Source of the DNA: Megascapheus bottae
Taxonomy: Eukaryota > Chordata > Mammalia > Rodentia > Geomyidae
Direction of reading: 5' to 3'
Assembly: GCA_024803745.1 (NCBI GenBank)
Contig: JANJXV010000013.1
Span: forward strand, 11,326,001-11,390,000
DNA length: 64,000 bases
Made by a program: the position numbers and the translations under genes. This document shows, in pieces, positions 60,685 through 64,000 of this stretch; within the stretch, counting starts at the first letter, position 1; each line of letters opens with the position of its first letter. The notes beneath the pieces are model-generated. The model had not been told where the DNA came from and ran no database searches. It saw nothing but the letters and a program-made list of their open reading frames with translations.

Positions 60685-62944
60685 CATTTGGGGGTCTCAG
60701 CATTTGGGACTGTGGCGGTGAGGACTGTGATCCTAAACCCACTCCTGTTCCCCACACTTTGCTGGCCCCTGTCTCCCTTCTGTGTGTCCCCAACTGTCCT
60801 CCTTCCCTCAGGGCCCTGATACTCCACTGACAGCTCCTCTCAGAAACCCCTTCTCCTGGCTCCCTTCTCCATCTCCATGCTCTCCCTTCCACATCTCATT
60901 TTTTGGTGGCTCCAGCAGTCAGGACAGAAGGATACATGGACTCAGGAAGACCTGAGCTCCTCTGCTCTCCTGCGCTTAGAGTGGACAGGGTTGAGAGCTG
61001 GGGCATGCTCAGATCACATGCGAGCCTTGCAGACCTTTATGCCATGTACTACCCACCCCACCCCATGAGAACTTCCATTTCCATGGGAGACAGAGTCCAC
61101 AGAGACATCAGAGGAGACTGGGAGGTGGTGAGCTGGTGTGGGGCGGTGAGGGTTAAAGACACTGCAACCCCTCCACAGGCTACGGGTCCAGGGGCCGCTT
61201 CCCTCTGCAATCCTGAACCTCGCTGCCTCCATGCAGCTCCTCCCCTCCAGAACCAGGGTTCTGGCTCCAGGCTCTTCTGTACCATGTAGGAGACAATCAG
61301 CCTTGGTTTCCTCAGTTTCCCTCTCTGAGCACTGAATGGACTGGCTTTCTAAGGGGATCTACGGGCCTCCATGAGTTCTGTCCTTAGATCTGAATGTCAC
61401 TTGGGGTTGGAATCTCAACTTCTGTCCCCGCTGAAGCCAGGCCCATCTGCCATCCCAGAGCAAACAGTGGGAATGGGAAAGGGGCACGTGCCAGAGGGCT
61501 GTACAGGCTTGGGGACCTCCTCCCGCAAGGGCACCCCAACCCAGCCACTCCAGAGACAATGCGGTAGCCCACATAGTATTGAAGGTCTAGGGATACCAGG
61601 AGTGTCTTCCAAGAGTGGATGGCTGACAGGGCAGCAGCTCTGCTTTACCAACAAGGAGACCCAGGCCCCAGGAAGAGGGGGCCACCCAGGCCCACATGTG
61701 GGTGGAGGAACACCTCTGTGTCTGTCAGGAGCAGCCTCCAGGCGATGGGCATTGTGCAGAAGGGGAGATGTAGGCCTAATGGCACAGGTCATGTGTGGTC
61801 CCCACTGCCTCAGGGACAGAACATTCGGGCCACAAAGCCCCAGACCTCCCCGCTCATAGCTGCCTGAACCCCATTACCTGACACATGTAGGGACAGTCTG
61901 TGTCCCAGGGCTCTGGGCCAAGTTCCCCTTCTGGCCCCCAAAAAGCTCCACATGGGGAGCCTGAAAAGGCCTCAGGTGGAAGCATGTCCCTCTGGTAGGG
62001 ACAGCATATGAGGGCGCCTGGGTCCCGTACCCCACCCTGCAGGGTCCCTCTTTGGGATTAATGGTGCGGAGGCTGCTCATTTCCTCTGGCCTGCAGACAG
62101 AGCCAGCCACACAGCCTCATTGTCCGCTGCCCTTATCTCAGGAAGTTCCGCTTGCCCCATCTGGAAGCAGTAGCCAGGCCCCAGTGCCCTCCCCACTACT
62201 TTCTTTGCCTCTCAGAAGCTAGAGAGCTTGGTTGAGCGGAGATCCTCTAGGACTTCCTTCCACAGGAAGTTGGAAGTCTGGATTTTACCTGGGGGCAGTG
62301 GCTGGGTCCCAGCTGGTTGCAGAAAGGTAATCCTTGGGGAGAGCCAGGGATGGACTGGGTAAGAAGAGGCTGGAAGAGGGGCAGGAGGGAGGCAGAGAAT
62401 GGACAGAGCCCGGCTGGCAGCCGGCCAAACTACATGGGACACTATAACCCTCTGCTTAGAGCTTTGCTTCCAGGGCCATGAAAGGTCATATATAGACCCC
62501 CCCACACACACACAGAGCCTTACCTGTCACCTCACACACAGTGTTCAGCCTCTGAGCTTCCCCCACGCCCGTTACAGGCCTGATCACTCTGTGTGGGTGC
62601 AGGAGGGATGTCTCCCACATGAAGACCCCTCTTCCCATAAAACTGCATGAGGCATCTAGCAAAGTCTAGGCTTTTATTTTCAGAGAGGAAGCCAGCCATC
62701 ACAGCTTCCATGCAAAGACTTTACCACTCGCAACAACCAATGCCAGGATAGTCCTGGGGGGAGGGGTCCTCGCACACCAGCAGGGAGTAGAGCAAGGACC
62801 CTCCAGGCACACTGGCCCCTCTAATGGCATGTGCCTCCTGGTAGGGCAGAGGAAAGGAGGGCCTCCTGAGAGGAGACCCGCAGGGAGCAAGGCTGAGTCC
62901 TGACAGTCTGATCAGGGTTAGCAGATGCTTCCACCTCCCTGTCC
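60685..62944. other. ~2.3 kb unique block, no gene recognised
   Basis: The longest repeat-poor stretch of the right half. CTTGGTTTCCTCAGTTTCCC at 61301 may be a MIR remnant, and GTCTCTGTCAGG-like text is scattered. ORFs up to 162 codons (61371-61859) lack domains. The best place on the right to test for exons. Confidence 0.4.
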
Positions 62945-63055
62945 CCACCCTGCATTACAAATAAGGAGTCTGTGCCTCTGAGAGCTTGACCAACTTATTT
63001 CAGGTCAGTCACCAGATGACAGAGCCCTGGGAAGCTAATCCCAGCCCTCCAACCC
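62945..63055 (-). mobile_element. MIR SINE fragment
   Basis: CTGCATTACAAATAAGGAGT, CTGTGCCTCTGAGAGCTTGA, AGTCACCAGATGACAGAGCC follow the antisense MIR core. Confidence 0.68.
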
Positions 63056-63654
63056 ACGAACCAGTTCAGTAGTGTAAAAACCCAGAGTGTGACCATTCCA
63101 AAGGGCAGAAGAAACGTGCACACGTGCTTGTGGTCAGGGTCGGGGAAGTCTCCCTGCTCTGGAAGCACTGGACAAAGGGAATGGAGTCAAGTGGCTTTCA
63201 GTGGCCTGGGCTGCATTTTTGAGTCCATGCTTACTTTGTAGCTGTGTGTGCAGCCTAGCCAATGTCTGGGTTGGGTTCTTGATCCCTGAGATTCTGACCT
63301 GAGGGGTGCTTAGAAGGGGGATAAGGGAGGCCTATGGGAGCTAGCCTGGGCCGAGGAGGCAGTCTCCATGGGCCACTGGAAGCTGACCTGAGACCCTGGG
63401 GCAGAAGTACACCCTTCCTTCCTCTGAGCCAGAAGACAGGGGAGGGACAGGGAGGAGTGGGGAGATAACAGATTTCTGGGCCCTCTGGAGTGATGCTGAG
63501 GGAGGAGGATCCAGGATCAGTTTCCCTTACTGATAGGGAAACCCAGCCTGCTTGCTTCCCACTTGAACCACCTCAGTCCAGGCCTCTTCATTGCAGAGCA
63601 GTGATGGCTAGTCACACAGACCCAAAGCCATTGTTGCAAAGTCAGGAGGCCAAT
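63056..63654. other. Unique sequence, nothing recognised
   Basis: No supported feature. Confidence 0.35.
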
Positions 63655-63815
63655 GGCCCTGGTTACAGCAATGAGTTAGGCCTCAGCTTCATCTGTGAAG
63701 TGGGGACAGCCATGAAGCACCCTTGCCCCAGGTACTGAGAGGAGCTCCAAGAAAATGTCTGCAAAACTCCTCAGACGTTGCCTGGCACATGGGAAGATGC
63801 TTAATAATACCTCTA
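63655..63815 (+). mobile_element. MIR SINE
   Basis: GGCCTCAGCTTCATCTGTGA, AGTGGGGACAGCCATGAAGC, GTTGCCTGGCACATGGGAAG and ATGCTTAATAATA follow the sense MIR (CCTCAGTTTCCTCATCTGTA, AAATGGGGATAATAATAG, GTGCCTGGCACATAGTAAGC). Confidence 0.78.
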
Positions 63816-64000
63816 CATTTTTTTTTCTTTGTTTCTTTTCTTCTTTTTTTAACCTTCTTTGGTACACTCCTTCCCACGTGCAACTTCAAAGAGTTTCACA
63901 AAAACCACAGTGCTTTGGCCCTTTCGGTGAGCCCTTCTCAAGTGCTCAGACAGGAATGTTCATAAAATGGAGGCCTGGCTGCGACAGGCCGAAGTAATGT
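63816..64000. other. Unique sequence, nothing recognised
   Basis: Pyrimidine-rich at 63820-63865. The window ends inside unique sequence. Confidence 0.35.

Noticed and set aside
1..64000. A novel defence, biosynthetic or mobile gene system
   Set aside because: The window is mammalian non-coding DNA; no operon, gene cluster or coding system is visible, so the novelty lies in SINE structure and repeat biology only.

Overview
This window is non-coding DNA from a rodent nuclear genome. I found no protein-coding exon, RNA gene, CRISPR array or prokaryotic feature that I can support. The many open reading frames of 60 to 216 codons lie in microsatellites, SINEs or unremarkable unique sequence, and none shows a recognisable protein domain.

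The organism can be narrowed from its repeats. About a dozen copies match the architecture of IDL-Geo, the dimeric SINE described from Geomyoidea (pocket mice, kangaroo rats, pocket gophers). It has a tRNA-Ala/ID-like left monomer with boxes A and B, a right 'Geo' monomer, and a poly(A) tail. About thirty more copies join a 7SL-RNA-derived head (B1/Alu relative) to the same Geo monomer and usually end in (CA)n. The source is therefore most likely a geomyoid rodent; genus cannot be decided by eye. Rare older 7SL-plus-ID dimers (B1-dID type), MIR, L2-like, L1 and one MaLR-like LTR form the older layers.

Layout. 1-4.1 kb: mostly unique, with a short CpG-rich island (788-1012), a long (TG)n and a good CTCF-like site (1704-1717). 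4.1-9 kb: old SINEs, MIRs and a nested SINE pair. 9.2-10.1 kb: two AT-rich homeodomain-site clusters. 10-15 kb: GC-rich unique sequence with a G-quadruplex-prone run. 15-25.8 kb: dense SINEs and very long purine or pyrimidine tracts (206 bp uninterrupted at 19544-19749; about 340 bp at 23670-24009). 24-29.8 kb: GC-rich unique sequence. 29.8-30.9 kb: a stack of antisense SINEs with simple repeats. 31-36 kb: unique sequence and MIRs. 36-40 kb: ancient repeats, a MaLR-type LTR and two L1 3' fragments. 40-50 kb: SINEs, possible enhancers and a 3 x 48 bp minisatellite. 50-64 kb: mostly unique sequence with SINE clusters at 51.6-54.8 kb and 57.2-58.9 kb.

No genes work together here. The connected story is the SINEs: two families with unrelated heads share one 3' monomer, and their tails appear to have seeded most of the window's microsatellites. 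The window could be intergenic or a large intron; the sequence alone does not say which.
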